A stretch of DNA of 64,000 bases from Vibrio tetraodonis (lineage in GTDB: Bacteria; Pseudomonadota; Gammaproteobacteria; Enterobacterales; Vibrionaceae): positions 310,001 to 374,000 of the forward strand of contig NZ_QLYY01000005.1 in NCBI RefSeq assembly GCF_003350295.1, read 5' to 3'. Positions 39,520-49,909 of the stretch are shown one piece after another. Position 1 is the stretch's first letter. Every line of letters begins with the position of its first letter. A model generated the notes under the pieces. The model made no database searches, had not been told where the DNA came from, and worked only from the letters and a program-made list of their open reading frames with translations. Position numbers and translations under genes: made by a program.

Positions 39520-40698
39520 TCAGTTCCAGAAAAGAATACGCACTTCATTACCCTCTTCTGGTTTGGCTGGAATATTTAAAGATAGAATCAGGGATACGCC
39601 TGCCATTATCGCCCCGATGTAGAAAACAGCCGCAGGAGATACAAGCCAAATAAAACCAAAAGATACAGGAATGAATACCGCCGCTATATGATTAATAGTA
39701 AAAGAAACACCTGCGGTTGAAGCCATGTCCGCAGGATCGGCAATTTTTTGCAAGTACGTTTTGATAGCCAATGCTAAAGCAAAAAACAAATGATCGATAA
39801 CATACAAAGCCGCCGCCCACTGCGCACTCTGCACTAAGGCATAACCCACAAAGACACCAATGAGACCAACGTACTCAAACATCAAGGCCTTGCGTTCGCC
39901 TACTTTTCCAATATAGCGACCAATCTTTTTAGCAAATAAGAAGTTAAACAAATAATTGATTAAAAACAGCAGGGTAATATCTGCAGCCGTGTAACCAAAT
40001 CGTTCAACCATCAAAAATCCCGCAAATACAGTAAATATTTGTCTACGGGCGCCACTCATAAAGGTTAAGGCGTAATACAACCAATATCGTTTTCTCAGTA
40101 CTAGCTTTTTGTTTTGCTGAACTTCGGTTTGAAACTGGGGAAATACCAAGGCCATCCAAACCACAAGAGTAAAACCTACCCCCCCAAAAATAAGATAAAC
40201 CCATTGGTAATCTAGACTAAAAACTTCCAAACAGACCCATAACGCTCCATAGGTAAATAAAGATGCAAGGGCACCAATCGAAATAAACTTACCCAGCATT
40301 TCTGGTGCTTCGTCTTTTGACAACCATTGCAGAGACAAAGACTGCTTCAGCGTTTCCAAGTAATGGAAACCTGTCGACATGAGAAGTGTGGTGCAAAGTA
40401 ACCCAAATAGAGACGGAAAGAACCCGGTAATTGCAGTTCCTAGGGTCAAGGCGCCAAGTGCAAGCAAAATGAACTTCTGCTCTCGAATGAACACCAGAAC
40501 AAAGACAGCAGTGAACGCCAGAAAGCCAGGGATCTCACGCACACTTTGCAGCAATCCAATATCTGAACCATCAAAATTCGCACGCTCAACAACAAAGTTG
40601 TTGAGCAGCGCCATCCAACTAGAAAAAGCAATCGGCACAACAATAGAGATAATAATTAAAAAATTCTGGGGGGTTTTCCAGCTAGAGTGATGAATCAT
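39520..40698 (-). CDS. MFS transporter
   Basis: 392 residues, about twelve hydrophobic segments and no signal peptide. A charged cytosolic loop separates two halves near residue 195 (VQQNKKLVLRKRY). The first half has NFVVERANFDGSDIGLLQS, similar to uncharacterised major-facilitator carriers. The substrate is not recognisable and there is no metabolic gene context. Confidence 0.85.
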   Translation of the reverse strand: MIHHSSWKTPQNFLIIISIVVPIAFSSWMALLNNFVVERANFDGSDIGLLQSVREIPGFLAFTAVFVLVFIREQKFILLALGALTLGTAITGFFPSLFGLLCTTLLMSTGFHYLETLKQSLSLQWLSKDEAPEMLGKFISIGALASLFTYGALWVCLEVFSLDYQWVYLIFGGVGFTLVVWMALVFPQFQTEVQQNKKLVLRKRYWLYYALTFMSGARRQIFTVFAGFLMVERFGYTAADITLLFLINYLFNFLFAKKIGRYIGKVGERKALMFEYVGLIGVFVGYALVQSAQWAAALYVIDHLFFALALAIKTYLQKIADPADMASTAGVSFTINHIAAVFIPVSFGFIWLVSPAAVFYIGAIMAGVSLILSLNIPAKPEEGNEVRILFWN

Positions 40699-40892
40699 GA
40701 TTAAGTCCTTTTAAACCAGTAGGCTTAGCTTAAATCCGTCCAAACCAATAGACAAATTTATTTACAATTAATTTACCAAGAAAAATTAAATTGCATAACC
40801 TTCAGTTGCATAAGCTCACGAAAACATTAAGGTCTCCCAATCCTTGGGTAAAATCCAGCACATCTCTGTACGATAAATGAGCATTCTAAACT

Positions 40893-40921
40893 TTGACTAG
40901 GTCGATTTATAATTATAATAT
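40893..40921 (+). promoter_or_regulatory. Candidate sigma-70 promoter for PilZ gene
   Basis: TTGACT at 40893 is followed by TATAAT at 40914 (15-bp spacing) or TAATAT at 40916 (17 bp). The start codon is at 40955 with TTGGAGG ahead. The motif match is good, but the region is A/T-rich. Confidence 0.4.
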
Positions 40922-40954
40922 CATCAATAAGGACATCATTTTGTTGGAGGCTAG

Positions 40955-41689
40955 ATGGAACTAAAGGAAGAGGATCATTCAGATCGTCTCTCGAATCCTT
41001 CTTCGGAGAAAGGCTTTACATCGATCAACAGTACAGATGCCCTTGCGATGCTAGAGCATGGCGGCGAGCTAACCGTCACCATAACGACACCTGTTGGCCG
41101 TGCGTTTAGTTGCAAAACACTATTCATTGGTGCTCACTCACACAACCTGATCCTAGCCGAACTGCCAAATTTGTCTCTCGAAGATACAGGATTTTTCTTC
41201 CAGTCCGGATTTTGGGCAACAATCAGGGCTATTTCACCACGTGGTGAAGGTGCCTTAGTGTCATTCAAAACACAACTAGAATACGTTTTGCATAGTCCCA
41301 TCCCAATCGTGGCATTTAACATTCCAAATACCATGCAAGTGAATCAACTGCGTAGGGAGCCAAGATATAACCTCGACCTTCCAGCGAGCGTGAAATGTCA
41401 GGGAATAAAAATGGAATGTCAAATGCGAGACTTGTCTGTCCACGGCTGTCGTTTTGTCACATCACCTTTAAGCAAGGCTTTTCAAGTCGGCGATGAAATT
41501 ACAGTCTGCATTCACGAAGCATTGGCTAAAAAGCACAAATTCCAATCAATGACAGGTCATGTTCGAAATTCACAAAGTTCAATCCACTATGCTAGTTATG
41601 GCGTTGAATTTGATGAAAAAGGCATTGAAGGCTCCAAGCTTCTGCTATCCAAGCTCAAATTTAGCGGCAACAAGCTTATCCTCAGATAG
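40955..41689 (+). CDS. YcgR-like PilZ c-di-GMP receptor, paralogue 1
   Basis: 244 residues: an N-terminal YcgR/PilZN barrel (FSCKTLFIGAHSHNLILAEL), then the PilZ domain with the c-di-GMP motifs R-x3-R in LRREPRYNLD and DLSVHGCRF (D/N-x-S-x2-G). Similar in size and layout to V. cholerae VCA0042 (PlzD). Cytosolic effector expected to alter motility or surface behaviour when c-di-GMP binds. ATG 40955 with TTGGAGG. Convergent with the chemoreceptor at 41716. Confidence 0.93.
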   Translation: MELKEEDHSDRLSNPSSEKGFTSINSTDALAMLEHGGELTVTITTPVGRAFSCKTLFIGAHSHNLILAELPNLSLEDTGFFFQSGFWATIRAISPRGEGALVSFKTQLEYVLHSPIPIVAFNIPNTMQVNQLRREPRYNLDLPASVKCQGIKMECQMRDLSVHGCRFVTSPLSKAFQVGDEITVCIHEALAKKHKFQSMTGHVRNSQSSIHYASYGVEFDEKGIEGSKLLLSKLKFSGNKLILR

Positions 41690-41715
41690 GCTTGTCGCTC
41701 TGCACTAAACATAAA

Positions 41716-43146
41716 CTAGGTGCGATATAGAATAAGTGTGTCTGACAAAGACTCTGACGCCTTGGTTAGATTACTGATACCAATTGATGATTGTTCAGCA
41801 ACTTCACGAATCGTATTCGCTGTAGAGCGGATATCACTTAACTCGGACGCAATATCATTAACTACCGTGCTTTGCTGCTCAGCAGACGTTGAGATTTGAA
41901 TGTTCATATCCATGAGTGATTGTGCAGAATTAAAAATCGAGCGTATATCATCACCAACCTCTTGGGTCATTTGACTGCTTGTCCGTGCTTGTTCAACCGT
42001 TTTCTGAGTGATATGAGCAATATTACCACTTTCAGATTGTAGCTTTTCGATCATTGATTGAATTTCAATGGTTGCTGATTGTGTACTGCCAGCAAGTGCA
42101 CGAACTTCATCTGCGACTACAGCAAAGCCACGACCTTGCTCTCCCGCTCTTGCCGCTTCAATCGCTGCGTTTAACGCCAATAAATTGGTCTGCTCAGACA
42201 CCCTATTAATCGTAGTAATGACTTCATGAATCTCGGCCGTCTTTTTATTCAGAGCTTCTACCGATTGAGAGGATTGCTCAATATAACCCAAAAGCTGGTC
42301 TATCTGATCAATGGTAAGTTGAACACGCTTTTGGCTTTGGTCAATGTGCTGCATGTCACTTTCCGTTCTATGCATTGCTTGCTGGGCTATACTAGAGACT
42401 TCTTTGGCAGACGCCGTCAATTCTTCCATCGCCGTAGCAACCGAATCTAAAGACGTATATTGATAATGAATCTGATCCTCACTGAGCTTGGCTTCTTGCT
42501 CAAAACATGCAGACGTTTCACTTAAAGTATCGGTATTGGCCTTAACGTTGTTCACGAGATCAGTTAGCGTATCCATAGCATCATCTAACGCACAACCAAT
42601 GGTTCCAAACTCATCGCGCCCAGGGTGGAAACCCAAACGTGAGGTTAGATCTCCAGCCGCTATTTTCTGCGTTGTAGTATGCAAAACCCATAGTGCACCG
42701 CCAATAAAAGTCGCGGTCCAATAGGAAAAAAGAGCAAAAGGTACCAGCCAAATACTCGCCCAAACTAAATCATATATAGCTCGGGAGCGCGCTTGACGAT
42801 CCTGTGCTTGATTATCAAATGTGAGTTGGTAAATCGAACCATCAGAGGTTTTTTTAGATACGGTTGCGACTCCATTTTTATATCTAGGCTCACTAACACG
42901 TTCAACCTTACTAATATCGACTTGGTTTTCTATTGAATTGACAGGTACTGCATGAATGATGGCATCCAATCGCTGATGTGCAATCTCAATCGCCCGAGGT
43001 TCTATTTGCTGCAATTGCGAATAAAACCCTTTCCCTGCAATGCTTCCTATGGCAACTAAAAAAAGAACGAACAGTACCCATACTTTGTCGTTGATAGACA
43101 TTTTTATGAACAATTTATCTATCGTCCTAAATTTAACTTCTTTCAT
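41716..43146 (-). CDS. Methyl-accepting chemotaxis protein with small periplasmic domain
   Basis: 476 residues: TM1 near 24-40, a short periplasmic region of only about 90 residues, TM2 near 130-150, a HAMP-type linker ([20 protein letters not shown]) and a signalling domain with the same conserved tip ([18 protein letters not shown]). The small sensor suggests detection through a partner protein or a physical cue (inference). No CheR-binding pentapeptide. Monocistronic. Confidence 0.92.
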   Translation of the reverse strand: MKEVKFRTIDKLFIKMSINDKVWVLFVLFLVAIGSIAGKGFYSQLQQIEPRAIEIAHQRLDAIIHAVPVNSIENQVDISKVERVSEPRYKNGVATVSKKTSDGSIYQLTFDNQAQDRQARSRAIYDLVWASIWLVPFALFSYWTATFIGGALWVLHTTTQKIAAGDLTSRLGFHPGRDEFGTIGCALDDAMDTLTDLVNNVKANTDTLSETSACFEQEAKLSEDQIHYQYTSLDSVATAMEELTASAKEVSSIAQQAMHRTESDMQHIDQSQKRVQLTIDQIDQLLGYIEQSSQSVEALNKKTAEIHEVITTINRVSEQTNLLALNAAIEAARAGEQGRGFAVVADEVRALAGSTQSATIEIQSMIEKLQSESGNIAHITQKTVEQARTSSQMTQEVGDDIRSIFNSAQSLMDMNIQISTSAEQQSTVVNDIASELSDIRSTANTIREVAEQSSIGISNLTKASESLSDTLILYRT

Positions 43147-43426
43147 CTTAATTCACTCGTCCTATTATTGGTCATTTCAATATGAGATATCGATTTTTTT
43201 GAGCTGCTGATCTATAAGATTGATTTATGAGATTAGAATCAAGCATCAATTGAAAGATGAACCTAGTGAATTGTTATTTATGAGATCTAAGGCTTTGTTA
43301 TACAAATCATCGTACTGCAATCAGTAGTTTGATGTAACTCACATATACAACTAGAAGAGTATTTGTCTTCAAAAAGAGTATGATGCAGAATGAGTGACGT
43401 TTTTAAATCGTCTACAAGGGCAAGGA

Positions 43427-43888
43427 ATGCAAATTAAAGTAGATAAATTAAATCACCCTAAAGTGATAAAACTCCTTGAAGAACACATGGAAGATATGAA
43501 TGCCACATCACCACCGGAGAGCGTTCATGCATTGGATCAAAAAGAATTGCAACAACAAGGCACCATAGTTTGGACAAGTTGGAAAGAAGGTGAATTACTA
43601 GGGTGCGCCGCGATCAAGCACATCTCTGACTCACATGTCGAATTAAAATCAATGCGCACTGCTGAAAAAGCGCGTAATCAGGGGGTCGCATCCGCATTAT
43701 TGTCACATATCATCGATCAAATGAAGAATGATGGATACCAGCGTATTAGCCTAGAGACTGGATCCATGTCATTTTTCAAACCAGCAAGAGAGTTGTACAA
43801 AAAATTCGGCTTTAAGTACTGCTCTCCCTTTGCAAACTATCAACCTGACCCCAACAGTAACTTTATGACCTTAGAGCTAAACTGTTAA
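43427..43888 (+). CDS. GNAT-family N-acetyltransferase
   Basis: 153 residues from ATG 43427 (MQIKVDKLNHP), preferred over an earlier in-frame start because AAGGG lies about 6 bp before it. The acetyl-CoA loop is R-x2-G-x-[AG] in KARNQGVASALLSHII, followed by ISLETGSMSFFKPARELYKKFGF, the usual C-terminal GNAT strand. A PaiA/YsnE-like small acetyltransferase; substrate unknown. Confidence 0.9.
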   Translation: MQIKVDKLNHPKVIKLLEEHMEDMNATSPPESVHALDQKELQQQGTIVWTSWKEGELLGCAAIKHISDSHVELKSMRTAEKARNQGVASALLSHIIDQMKNDGYQRISLETGSMSFFKPARELYKKFGFKYCSPFANYQPDPNSNFMTLELNC

Positions 43889-43910
43889 CCGTAAAGCTAA
43901 GTGATGATAA

Positions 43911-44807
43911 CTATACCTGCTCAATCTTTTGTCTTTTACGAATAAGTTGAGCAGGTGAAAATCCAGTCACTAACATAGTCCCCAATAGAACTAGAAATGT
44001 ACCAACAAAAGTATTCAATCCTATAGGTTCATCAAGAATAAGCGCCCCCCACAGAATACCGAATACGGGGACCAAAAATGTCACTGAAAGCGCGGAAGAG
44101 GCCCCTTCATCAACAACTAATCTGAAGTAAAGCAAGTAGGCTACGCCTGTACAAAGAACTCCTAACACCAATACCGACCACATTTCTTTAATGGAGGGCT
44201 CTCCTTGCATAGGTACAAAAGGAAGCAAAGGCAAAATCCAAAGCACCGCTGCCCACATGTTGCCATGCGCATTTTCAAAGGAATCAATACTTGGCGCTGT
44301 TTTGGTATAGTTGGTTGCTAAACCATAACTGCAAGCAGCCATCACACCTGCAGCAATCGGCAAAGTCGCATCGATACCTATATTTACCGCATCTAGCCCA
44401 ACGAGTACAGCCACACCAATGACTCCAAAACCCATACCAATGAAGGCTTTTAGTGTCAAAATAGTCTTGTGCCAAAACACACCTATTAAAGCTCCCCAGA
44501 TCGCCGCCGTAGAGTTAAGCACTGCAAGAGTTGAGGCGTTAAGGGTTTGAGCTGCATAGGCGAACAATAAAAATGGTAGCGCTGAATTGAGTAAGCCTAT
44601 TATCATGAAATGCTTAAAGCTATCCAAAAACGCTAGCTTTTTACGTAAATAAATAGAAACCAGAAACAAACTAAGCCCGGCAAAACCAACTCTAAACTCA
44701 ATAAGAAATGCTGGACCAAAGGTAAAAGTCGAAATCTTCATGAAGAGAAAAGAACTGCCCCAAATGGCAGCAAGACAAATTAAGCGTACAAAGCTCGCTG
44801 TAGACAT
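43911..44807 (-). CDS. EamA/DMT-superfamily transporter
   Basis: 298 residues, ten membrane helices in two EamA repeats (IWGSSFLFMKISTFTFGPAF; GILWGALILDEPIGLNTFVG). Exporter or permease of small metabolites; substrate unknown. ATG 44807. Convergent with the GNAT gene with only 22 bp between stops. Confidence 0.88.
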   Translation of the reverse strand: MSTASFVRLICLAAIWGSSFLFMKISTFTFGPAFLIEFRVGFAGLSLFLVSIYLRKKLAFLDSFKHFMIIGLLNSALPFLLFAYAAQTLNASTLAVLNSTAAIWGALIGVFWHKTILTLKAFIGMGFGVIGVAVLVGLDAVNIGIDATLPIAAGVMAACSYGLATNYTKTAPSIDSFENAHGNMWAAVLWILPLLPFVPMQGEPSIKEMWSVLVLGVLCTGVAYLLYFRLVVDEGASSALSVTFLVPVFGILWGALILDEPIGLNTFVGTFLVLLGTMLVTGFSPAQLIRKRQKIEQV

Positions 44808-44962
44808 TGGTTACCTCGCTATTGTTTTCGCCTAATGTGAGCGAATTAGCAATAATAATCAATCAAAAGTTACCATTTATTAATAAATGTAAATCAAGAA
44901 GGTAGGTTTGTAATACTGTAAATATTTGGTCATAAAAACACCAATTCAGGAGTAATAAACCG

Positions 44963-46117
44963 CTAAGCTTTATCTATATTTGACTGAGTAAAATCAAGGT
45001 TCTGATCAGAAGACGGTGCATTAGCTGAAGCTTCATCACTCGCCGGTTCTGTAGATACAGTATCTTGAGGGGCTTCGGCATCGGTATCAGGATCTTGTTC
45101 CCGCAAAACTTCTTGATCTTCTAGGATAATACCCCGCTTATAGAGCTTATTTAAGGCTTTAATTACCGAGTGCTTGCCCACCTTATTCTCACGAATTTTC
45201 TTCAAGATCGGCTTAGCAAGAGATTGCAAGCCCACAACGGTATCAACACCAATAGTTAGAGCTATTTGATCACGAAGCCCTGCCGCTTGTTTATGGCCAA
45301 GATGAGCAGCAACGAACAACCAGATATATGCAACACATTCTCCATCAGGTGGCTTTTTCATCCACGCTTCAGCGACTTGATACATGGATTCAGTATGCCC
45401 TTTTTCACCAGCCCGCTCCATCCAGTAACAGCCTTTGAGGAAATTAGGTGCAACACCAATCCCATTCAGATAGTTTTGACCAAGCTTTAAACGCCCTTCA
45501 TTGCTTCTCATCGCAGCTGCTTTCTGGTAGTACTGAGTCGACAGGCTTGGATTAGGCTCTGGGTTTCTGGGCGATACGAACCATTCACCTAAAAATAGCT
45601 GAGCTTCAACATAGTTACTATCTGCAGCATTTCGCATGACTTGAACAGCTTTCTCTACATTTTGCTCTGTACCCAGACCATTAAAGAGTGCAGTCGCCAT
45701 CTCAAATTTATGAGGCATACTACCCTCTTGAGCTTGGATACACACTTGCCAAAATTTTGCTTGTTCTTTTAAAACAACATCGTTGAGTTTCTCACTTAAA
45801 CGAACAATTCCGAACATACCTGTGGTGTTATCAAGCTGAGCCGCTTTCGTATACCAGTAAACTGCATCTTTCTGGTTCATCCGCTCAGCTTCTTTAGCAA
45901 GGAACAAAATCGTTGGTATATCTCCACCTTCGGCTTTATTGACGCGATCTTTCTCTTCTTGCTGGCGATTTTTTTCCAGTGCTTTGCGCTTGGCAATACC
46001 GCGCTCTACGCGCTCTTGCTCTAATCTCTTTTTACGCATTTGTAATACAAGCATCCATATGAATGTGCCCAGTAATAACAAACCCGTTGCGCCAATCGCT
46101 ATCCCTATCAAATTCAT
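44963..46117 (-). CDS. Membrane-anchored Sel1-repeat (TPR-like) protein
   Basis: 384 residues: one N-terminal membrane helix (about 4-26), a charged coiled-coil segment (about 28-62), then Sel1-like repeats with the alternating pattern A..W..KAA/G..G, for example KDAVYWYTKAAQL, EKAVQVMRNAAD, STQYYQKAAAM and KGCYWMERAGEKGH. The C-terminal 50 residues are acidic and low-complexity. Probably a scaffold on the inner membrane's cytosolic face. Monocistronic. Confidence 0.85.
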   Translation of the reverse strand: MNLIGIAIGATGLLLLGTFIWMLVLQMRKKRLEQERVERGIAKRKALEKNRQQEEKDRVNKAEGGDIPTILFLAKEAERMNQKDAVYWYTKAAQLDNTTGMFGIVRLSEKLNDVVLKEQAKFWQVCIQAQEGSMPHKFEMATALFNGLGTEQNVEKAVQVMRNAADSNYVEAQLFLGEWFVSPRNPEPNPSLSTQYYQKAAAMRSNEGRLKLGQNYLNGIGVAPNFLKGCYWMERAGEKGHTESMYQVAEAWMKKPPDGECVAYIWLFVAAHLGHKQAAGLRDQIALTIGVDTVVGLQSLAKPILKKIRENKVGKHSVIKALNKLYKRGIILEDQEVLREQDPDTDAEAPQDTVSTEPASDEASANAPSSDQNLDFTQSNIDKA

Positions 46118-46392
46118 CAGCTTACTTTCTTCACATATAATTCAAAACGGTTTTATTTGTATAGACCCAGATTATCCTGAGGCTTGGTGCATTTACCTTT
46201 ATTATGTAAGTGTACAGTACTCTTAGGATTAGTTGATGAATAAAATGAAAAATCGCCCTCAAGATCAAATATTAGCCCTTATTTCTCGATAGAAAGTTTT
46301 AGCAGTAAAACCGTTTATAAAGGCGTATTTAAAACTCAATAGAATCAAAATATGAGCAATGCTGATGGAAAACGATAGCCTAGCACCGGATC
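46118..46392. other. Intergenic region upstream of nagB
   Basis: About 330 bp separates the divergent Sel1 and nagB genes; I see no gene in it. Its right end carries the nagB promoter/operator candidate listed separately. Confidence 0.4.
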
Positions 46393-46413
46393 TTATTTTA
46401 TAATGAAAAATAA
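46393..46413 (+). promoter_or_regulatory. Candidate NagC-like operator overlapping the nagB -10
   Basis: TTATTTT and AAAATAA form a 7-bp inverted repeat with a 7-bp centre, close to the half-site spacing of NagC operators. It overlaps TATAAT at 46399-46404, about 48 bp before the nagB ATG. No good -35 box was found. A/T-rich background lowers confidence. Confidence 0.35.
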
Positions 46414-46451
46414 CAAATCGAAGTGCTAGTATTTTTCATCAGAGGTTACCA

Positions 46452-47252
46452 ATGAGACTCATCCCATTACGCCATGCAGCTCAAGTCGGTCTGTGGGCTG
46501 CAGCACATATTGCCAAGCGCATTCATCAATTTAACCCATCAGAAGCACGCCCTTTTGTGCTTGGACTTCCAACTGGCGGTACTCCGCTAGCAACTTATAA
46601 CGCATTGATAGATCTGTATAAAGCAGGAAAGGTAAGTTTCAAAAACGTAGTTACCTTTAACATGGATGAGTACATAGGTATACCCGCTGATCATCCAGAG
46701 TCATACCGCTCATTTATGTATAACAACTTTTTTAATCATATTGATATTCAAGAGAAAAATATCAACCTCTTGGATGGGAACGCCAACAATCATGAAGCCG
46801 AATGTAAGCGCTACGAAGATAAAATAAAATCTTATGGCCACATCAACTTATTCATGGGTGGCGTCGGTAATGATGGGCATATCGCCTTTAATGAGCCTGC
46901 TTCATCATTATCTTCTAGAACCCGAATAAAAACGCTGACTGAAGATACTCGTCTTGCTAACTCTCGTTTCTTTGGTGGTGATATCAACCAGGTTCCGAAA
47001 TACGCGCTAACCATAGGTGTAGGCACACTCCTCGACGCTGAAGAAATCATGATATTAGTGACTGGACATAACAAAGCACTTGCACTAGAAGCCGCTGTAG
47101 AAGGATGTGTTAATCACCTTTGGACTGTGTCTGCGCTGCAGCTTCACCCTAAATCTGTGATTGTGTGTGACGAGCCTTCAACTCAAGAATTGAAAGTCAA
47201 AACCGTGAAATACTTTACTGAATTAGAAGCGGAGAATATAAAAGGCTTTTAG
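46452..47252 (+). CDS. nagB: Glucosamine-6-phosphate deaminase
   Basis: 266 residues, the length of E. coli NagB. Conserved segments: [13 protein letters not shown] (phosphate loop), [10 protein letters not shown] (Asp general base) and [14 protein letters not shown] (Asp/His catalytic relay). Converts glucosamine-6-phosphate to fructose-6-phosphate and ammonia, the last dedicated step of chitin/GlcNAc catabolism, important to marine vibrios. It stands alone here, without nagA or nagC adjacent. ATG 46452 with AGAGG ahead. Confidence 0.96.
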   Translation: MRLIPLRHAAQVGLWAAAHIAKRIHQFNPSEARPFVLGLPTGGTPLATYNALIDLYKAGKVSFKNVVTFNMDEYIGIPADHPESYRSFMYNNFFNHIDIQEKNINLLDGNANNHEAECKRYEDKIKSYGHINLFMGGVGNDGHIAFNEPASSLSSRTRIKTLTEDTRLANSRFFGGDINQVPKYALTIGVGTLLDAEEIMILVTGHNKALALEAAVEGCVNHLWTVSALQLHPKSVIVCDEPSTQELKVKTVKYFTELEAENIKGF

Positions 47253-47264
47253 TAAAATAGTGCT

Positions 47265-47323
47265 ATAGCTATCAGCTAACCGTCATCAAGCTTGATTCAC
47301 CTTGAGTCGGGCTTGATAGCTAT
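47265..47323. repeat. Long-loop inverted repeat between nagB and PilZ gene
   Basis: ATAGCTATCA at 47265-47274 is the reverse complement of 47314-47323. The interior holds a second possible stem (ATCAAGC/GCTTGAT). Lies between convergent stops at 47252 and 47341; may be a complex bidirectional terminator, though no T run follows. Confidence 0.4.
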
Positions 47324-47340
47324 GCTTTACCAACCCATGG

Positions 47341-48114
47341 CTACAATGTGAACTTTTGGCTCATTCGACAAAAGTGTAAGTTATCAATCAAGTTTGCCAC
47401 TGGCTCAAGGCTAGTTTCCTCAAACTTTACCCCAATCTTATTATAACGACCTGTTGTTTTAACATTACGAACCACAGCTTCAAGTACTTCTGAAGACACC
47501 GATTCTTCACCGCTTTTATCTTCAATACGCAAAGAAATAATGTCACCGACTCTGTGTTTGGCTAAATCACGCTCTAAAACAACAAGACAGCCATGGCTCG
47601 AAATATCTCGTACCTGACAGCTAAAGTTATGGCTGGTAGGAGCCAGTATGCCATCTAGAGCTAGCTCCAGACGGGCACTTTCTCTCAAACCAGAAGCAAC
47701 TTGAGTTGCCAAAGGAAGAGAGATCAGAAAAAGGCTGTTTTCTCCGGCATCAATGACATATTCAACCTTACTTTTGAAATAAATTCGAGCACCACCTCCT
47801 GATTCAGAAATCACACACGCTTTGATGGGAAATCCACGCTGAAAATACACCGCGAGTTCTTTTGGCGATGCATTAGGAGTTTCAAGCAACATCAAGTTGT
47901 TGGAGTGAAGACCCACATATTTGGTTTTACCTTTAAATATTTTCCCTGTTGGGGTCATGATAAAGAAAGCAACTTCACTTAGTGGTTTAACATCACTGAA
48001 AACGTCTTCACCACATTGAACACTTTCCGGACTGGGCGATTGTGCCTCTTGCTCCTCTTGAGCGGATTTAGGACCCGCTACATCTTCCGGTTCTTGGGGC
48101 TTTTGTTTTGCCAT
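47341..48114 (-). CDS. YcgR-like PilZ c-di-GMP receptor, paralogue 2
   Basis: 257 residues from ATG 48114 (MAKQKPQEPED, GGA 8 bp upstream); the longer frame to 48198 is not needed. N-terminal YcgR-like barrel (FKGKTKYVGLHSNNLMLLE) and PilZ domain with R-x3-R in LRESARLEL and DISSHGC. Same architecture as the paralogue at 40955, but its proline/glutamate-rich N-terminal 45 residues are longer. Expected c-di-GMP-binding effector; target unknown. Confidence 0.9.
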   Translation of the reverse strand: MAKQKPQEPEDVAGPKSAQEEQEAQSPSPESVQCGEDVFSDVKPLSEVAFFIMTPTGKIFKGKTKYVGLHSNNLMLLETPNASPKELAVYFQRGFPIKACVISESGGGARIYFKSKVEYVIDAGENSLFLISLPLATQVASGLRESARLELALDGILAPTSHNFSCQVRDISSHGCLVVLERDLAKHRVGDIISLRIEDKSGEESVSSEVLEAVVRNVKTTGRYNKIGVKFEETSLEPVANLIDNLHFCRMSQKFTL

Positions 48115-48482
48115 AACATCAATCCAAACCGTAAATTTAGTCGTGGTTTTAAGTGTATACCCAATTCCCTCATACCCACAAAAATATAGATTAAGCACAA
48201 AACATGAACGTGGCTAAGCAATACAACAATAGATACAAGATACTAAAAGAGCTATAGTGGCAGTGGTATTTAACCTAGGGGATGAGAAGTTATCATTAAC
48301 TTTACTGCGCTAAAGTATATTCAGTCGATGTCGGCTAAGCCGTCGGTGCATATGCCCAAATTTTCATTCTAATCGTCAATTAACCCTAGACACATTATTT
48401 CAAATCGCTAGTATTAGCTCTCTCAGTTAGCGAAAACTGAATTCACGTGAAATTTATATAACAATTCATTGCAGGGAAAACT

Positions 48483-49700
48483 ATGCAACACAACTCTATT
48501 TTTGCCCGTTTTGCGCGCGGAAATTTGGTGTTACAGATCTTAGCCGGTATCGTACTTGGTGTAGGTCTTGCCACTATATCTCCCGAATACGCACAAAGTG
48601 TTGGCTTACTTGGAAGTCTATTTGTCGGTGCTCTAAAAGCTGTCGCTCCCATTCTTGTTTTTATCCTTGTTGCCGCTTCAATCGCCAACCAGAAAAAGAA
48701 CCAACACACTTACATGCGTCCAATTGTTGTATTGTACCTATTTGGTACCTTTACCGCAGCACTAACAGCCGTCGCATTAAGTTTCATGTTCCCAACGACG
48801 TTAACTCTCGTGTCTGGTGCTGAAGGTGCGACGCCGCCTCAAGGTATTGGCGAAGTCATGAATACGCTGCTATTTAAAATCGTAGATAACCCAGTTAATG
48901 CGCTAATGGATGCAAACTACATTGGCATTTTGGCTTGGGCGATTGGTTTAGGTTTGGCTCTGCACCACGCGTCTTCGACAACCAAAGCCGTGTTTGAAGA
49001 TCTTAGCCATGGCGTTTCCCAAATCGTACGCTTTATTATTCGTCTCGCGCCATTTGGTATCTTCGGTCTCGTATCATCGACTCTAGCCACAACAGGCTTT
49101 GATGCATTAGCGGGCTATGCACAGCTATTGGCTGTTTTACTTGGCGCTATGCTTATCATCGCTTTAGTTGTGAACCCAATTATTGTATTGGTTAAAACTG
49201 GTGAAAACCCATACCCTCTCGTGTTCCAATGTCTACGCGAAAGTGGCGTTACGGCTTTCTTCACTCGCTCAAGCGCGGCAAATATTCCAGTGAATATGGC
49301 CTTGTGTGAGAAACTACAGCTTGATGAAGATACCTATTCTGTCTCTATCCCGCTTGGTGCAACGATAAACATGGCGGGTGCTGCAATCACCATTACCACA
49401 TTAACGCTGGCTGCGGTACATACTATGGGTATCGAAATCGACATCCTTACTGCTCTGCTTCTTAGCATTGTTGCTGCAGTTTCAGCATGCGGAGCATCAG
49501 GCGTTGCCGGGGGCTCGCTGTTACTGATCCCTCTGGCATGTGGTTTATTTGGTATTCCAAATGAAATCGCAATGCAAGTTGTCGCGGTAGGCTTTATTAT
49601 TGGTGTTGTACAAGACTCTGCTGAAACAGCACTAAACAGCTCAACAGACGTAGTATTTACTGCCGCTGTGTGCAAAGCCAAGCACAAACAAAACGCCTAG
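48483..49700 (+). CDS. sstT: Serine/threonine:sodium symporter SstT
   Basis: 405 residues, typical length. Dicarboxylate/amino acid:cation symporter fold with [21 protein letters not shown] substrate motif (TRSSAAN), [10 protein letters not shown] and [20 protein letters not shown]. Na+-coupled uptake of L-serine and L-threonine at the inner membrane. Monocistronic and followed by a clear intrinsic terminator. Confidence 0.95.
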   Translation: MQHNSIFARFARGNLVLQILAGIVLGVGLATISPEYAQSVGLLGSLFVGALKAVAPILVFILVAASIANQKKNQHTYMRPIVVLYLFGTFTAALTAVALSFMFPTTLTLVSGAEGATPPQGIGEVMNTLLFKIVDNPVNALMDANYIGILAWAIGLGLALHHASSTTKAVFEDLSHGVSQIVRFIIRLAPFGIFGLVSSTLATTGFDALAGYAQLLAVLLGAMLIIALVVNPIIVLVKTGENPYPLVFQCLRESGVTAFFTRSSAANIPVNMALCEKLQLDEDTYSVSIPLGATINMAGAAITITTLTLAAVHTMGIEIDILTALLLSIVAAVSACGASGVAGGSLLLIPLACGLFGIPNEIAMQVVAVGFIIGVVQDSAETALNSSTDVVFTAAVCKAKHKQNA

Positions 49701-49721
49701 TCACCTCTCGATTGAATACTT

Positions 49722-49746
49722 AGCCCCGAATATCGGGGCTTTTTTG
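49722..49746 (+). terminator. Intrinsic terminator of sstT
   Basis: Stem AGCCCCGA/TCGGGGCT with a 3-nt loop followed by TTTTTTG. Lies 22 bp past the sstT stop. Confidence 0.92.
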
Positions 49747-49875
49747 TATCTGCAGAAGCAAAGGCAGTATTGACCTACTTCACACGAGTGACAAAGCCTA
49801 ACCATTCTTCATTGGTTTAAAATTACATGGGTATTGGGCGAAATTGCCAATCTCATAGCCATCTCGTTAGATATA

Positions 49876-49904
49876 TTGACCTGTATCATCCATCACTATT
49901 TTAA
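49876..49904 (+). promoter_or_regulatory. Weak candidate promoter for the ExoY-like gene
   Basis: TTGACC at 49876 and TATTTT at 49897 (15-bp spacing) lie just before ATG 49910. If used, the transcript would have almost no leader; no ribosome site is seen before the ATG either. Confidence 0.25.
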
Positions 49905-49909
49905 CGATT

